Part shown: positions 63,425 through 64,000 of the stretch, piece by piece
Position numbering within the stretch: the stretch's first letter is position 1
How the letters are laid out: each line of letters opens with the position of its first letter
NCBI GenBank assembly: GCA_023055355.1
Contig: JALJCS010000029.1
Coordinates: 7,999,001-8,063,000 of the forward strand
Length of the DNA: 64,000 bases
Source of the DNA: Agelaius tricolor
Taxonomy: Eukaryota > Chordata > Aves > Passeriformes > Icteridae
Direction of reading: 5' to 3'
Program-made: the position numbers and the translations under genes
Notes under the pieces: model-generated
Databases searched by the model: none
What the model saw: the letters and a program-made list of their open reading frames with translations, nothing else
What the model was told of the DNA's origin: nothing

Positions 63425-64000
63425 GGGGGCTCCAGGGGCATTTGGGGCAGCTCCAGGGGGATTGGGGCAGCTCCAGGGGGGATTGGGGCAGCACAAGGGG
63501 GATTGGGGCAGCACAAGGGGATTGGAGCAGCACAGGGGGGATTGGGGCAGCTCCAGGGGGATTGGGGCAGCACAAGGGGGGATTAGGGCAGCTCCAGGGG
63601 GATTGGGGCAGCACAGGGGGGATTGGGGGAGCACAAGGGGGGATTGGGGCAGCACAAGGGGGATTGGGGCAGCACAAGGGGGATTGGGGCAGCACAAGGG
63701 GAGGATTAGGGCACAAGGGGGATTGGGGCAGCACAAGGGGGATTGGGGCAGCTCCAGGGGGGATTGGGGCAGCACAGGGGGGATTGGGGCAGCACAAGGG
63801 GGATTGGGGCAGCACAGGGGGGATTGGGGCAGCACAAGGGGGATTGGGGCAGCACAAGGGGGATTGGGGCAGCACAAGGGGATTGGGGCAGCACAAAGGG
63901 GATTGGAGCAGCACAAGGGGGGATTGGGGCAGCACAAGGGGAGGATTAGGGCACAAGGGGGATTGGGGCACACAAGGGGGATTGGGGCAGCACAAGGGGG
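63425..64000. repeat. 20-bp G-rich minisatellite, about 29 copies, truncated by window end
   Basis: Units GGGGGATTGGGGCAGCACAA, with GCTCCAG variants at the 5' side and occasional AGGATTAGGGCACAAG units. The plus strand has paired G4-5 runs in each unit (strong quadruplex potential). The array continues beyond base 64000. Confidence 0.97.

Noticed and set aside
1..64000. tRNA, rRNA or known microRNA genes
   Set aside because: I found no tRNA A/B box arrangement, rRNA signature or familiar microRNA seed hairpin by reading. A covariance-model search would be decisive.

Overview
The window looks like GC-rich avian DNA, probably from a songbird. I infer this from 3'-end fragments of CR1 LINEs (the dominant bird retroposon), four solo LTRs of one class II-like (ERVK-like) retroviral family with 6-bp target duplications, many G/C-rich minisatellites, and a GC-rich background broken by AT-rich islands. 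I could not support any protein-coding gene, rRNA, tRNA or CRISPR array. The long open frames all lie in tandem arrays or stop-poor GC-rich DNA, are often open in several frames at once, and match no family I recognise.

Three kinds of sequence alternate. (1) Tandem arrays: about 35, with units from 2 to 82 bp, summing by my spans to roughly 10 kb (about 15% of the window). The largest are at 9030-10024 (11-12 bp unit), 19895-20606 (10/13 bp), 28394-29041 (eight units of 82 bp), 17445-18020 (23-34 bp), 63425-64000 (20 bp, cut by the window end), 16273-16795 (22-23 bp), 42196-42692 (6 bp), 34801-35260 (23 units of exactly 20 bp) and 41097-41512 (GGGAT pentamer). Several unrelated arrays share a GGGATG/CATCCC core. 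(2) AT-rich islands of 100-700 bp with TAATTA-type homeodomain cores, POU octamers, MEF2-like and FOX-like words. They look like conserved non-coding elements, but conservation cannot be seen from one sequence. The best are at 1-290, 540-690, 4378-5110, 6675-6985, 10875-11150, 13400-13935, 15640-16055, 19085-19640, 22336-22600, 30480-30680, 32985-33215, 45600-46000, 48640-48880, 51260-51760, 55530-55810, 60010-60440, 61365-61600 and 63015-63365. (3) GC-rich single-copy spacer with no recognisable content.

Transposable elements are sparse: four solo LTRs (22878-23265 +, 52106-52501 -, 53784-54191 +, 59407-59777 -) and five CR1 fragments (7744-7935 +, 15240-15400 +, 21155-21345 - and apparently ancient, 27610-27718 +, 50912-51140 -). 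CpG-rich patches at 2430-3240, 41951-42190 and 48880-49035 are the only places that resemble promoter or first-exon DNA.

Overall this reads as a regulatory gene desert or a very large intron near a developmental gene on a GC-rich chromosome. The target gene cannot be named from the window. I found no convincing new molecular system. The observations most worth following up are the LTR family with intact target duplications, the higher-order minisatellites, the shared repeat core, the island set, and three short exon-like segments with good splice signals.
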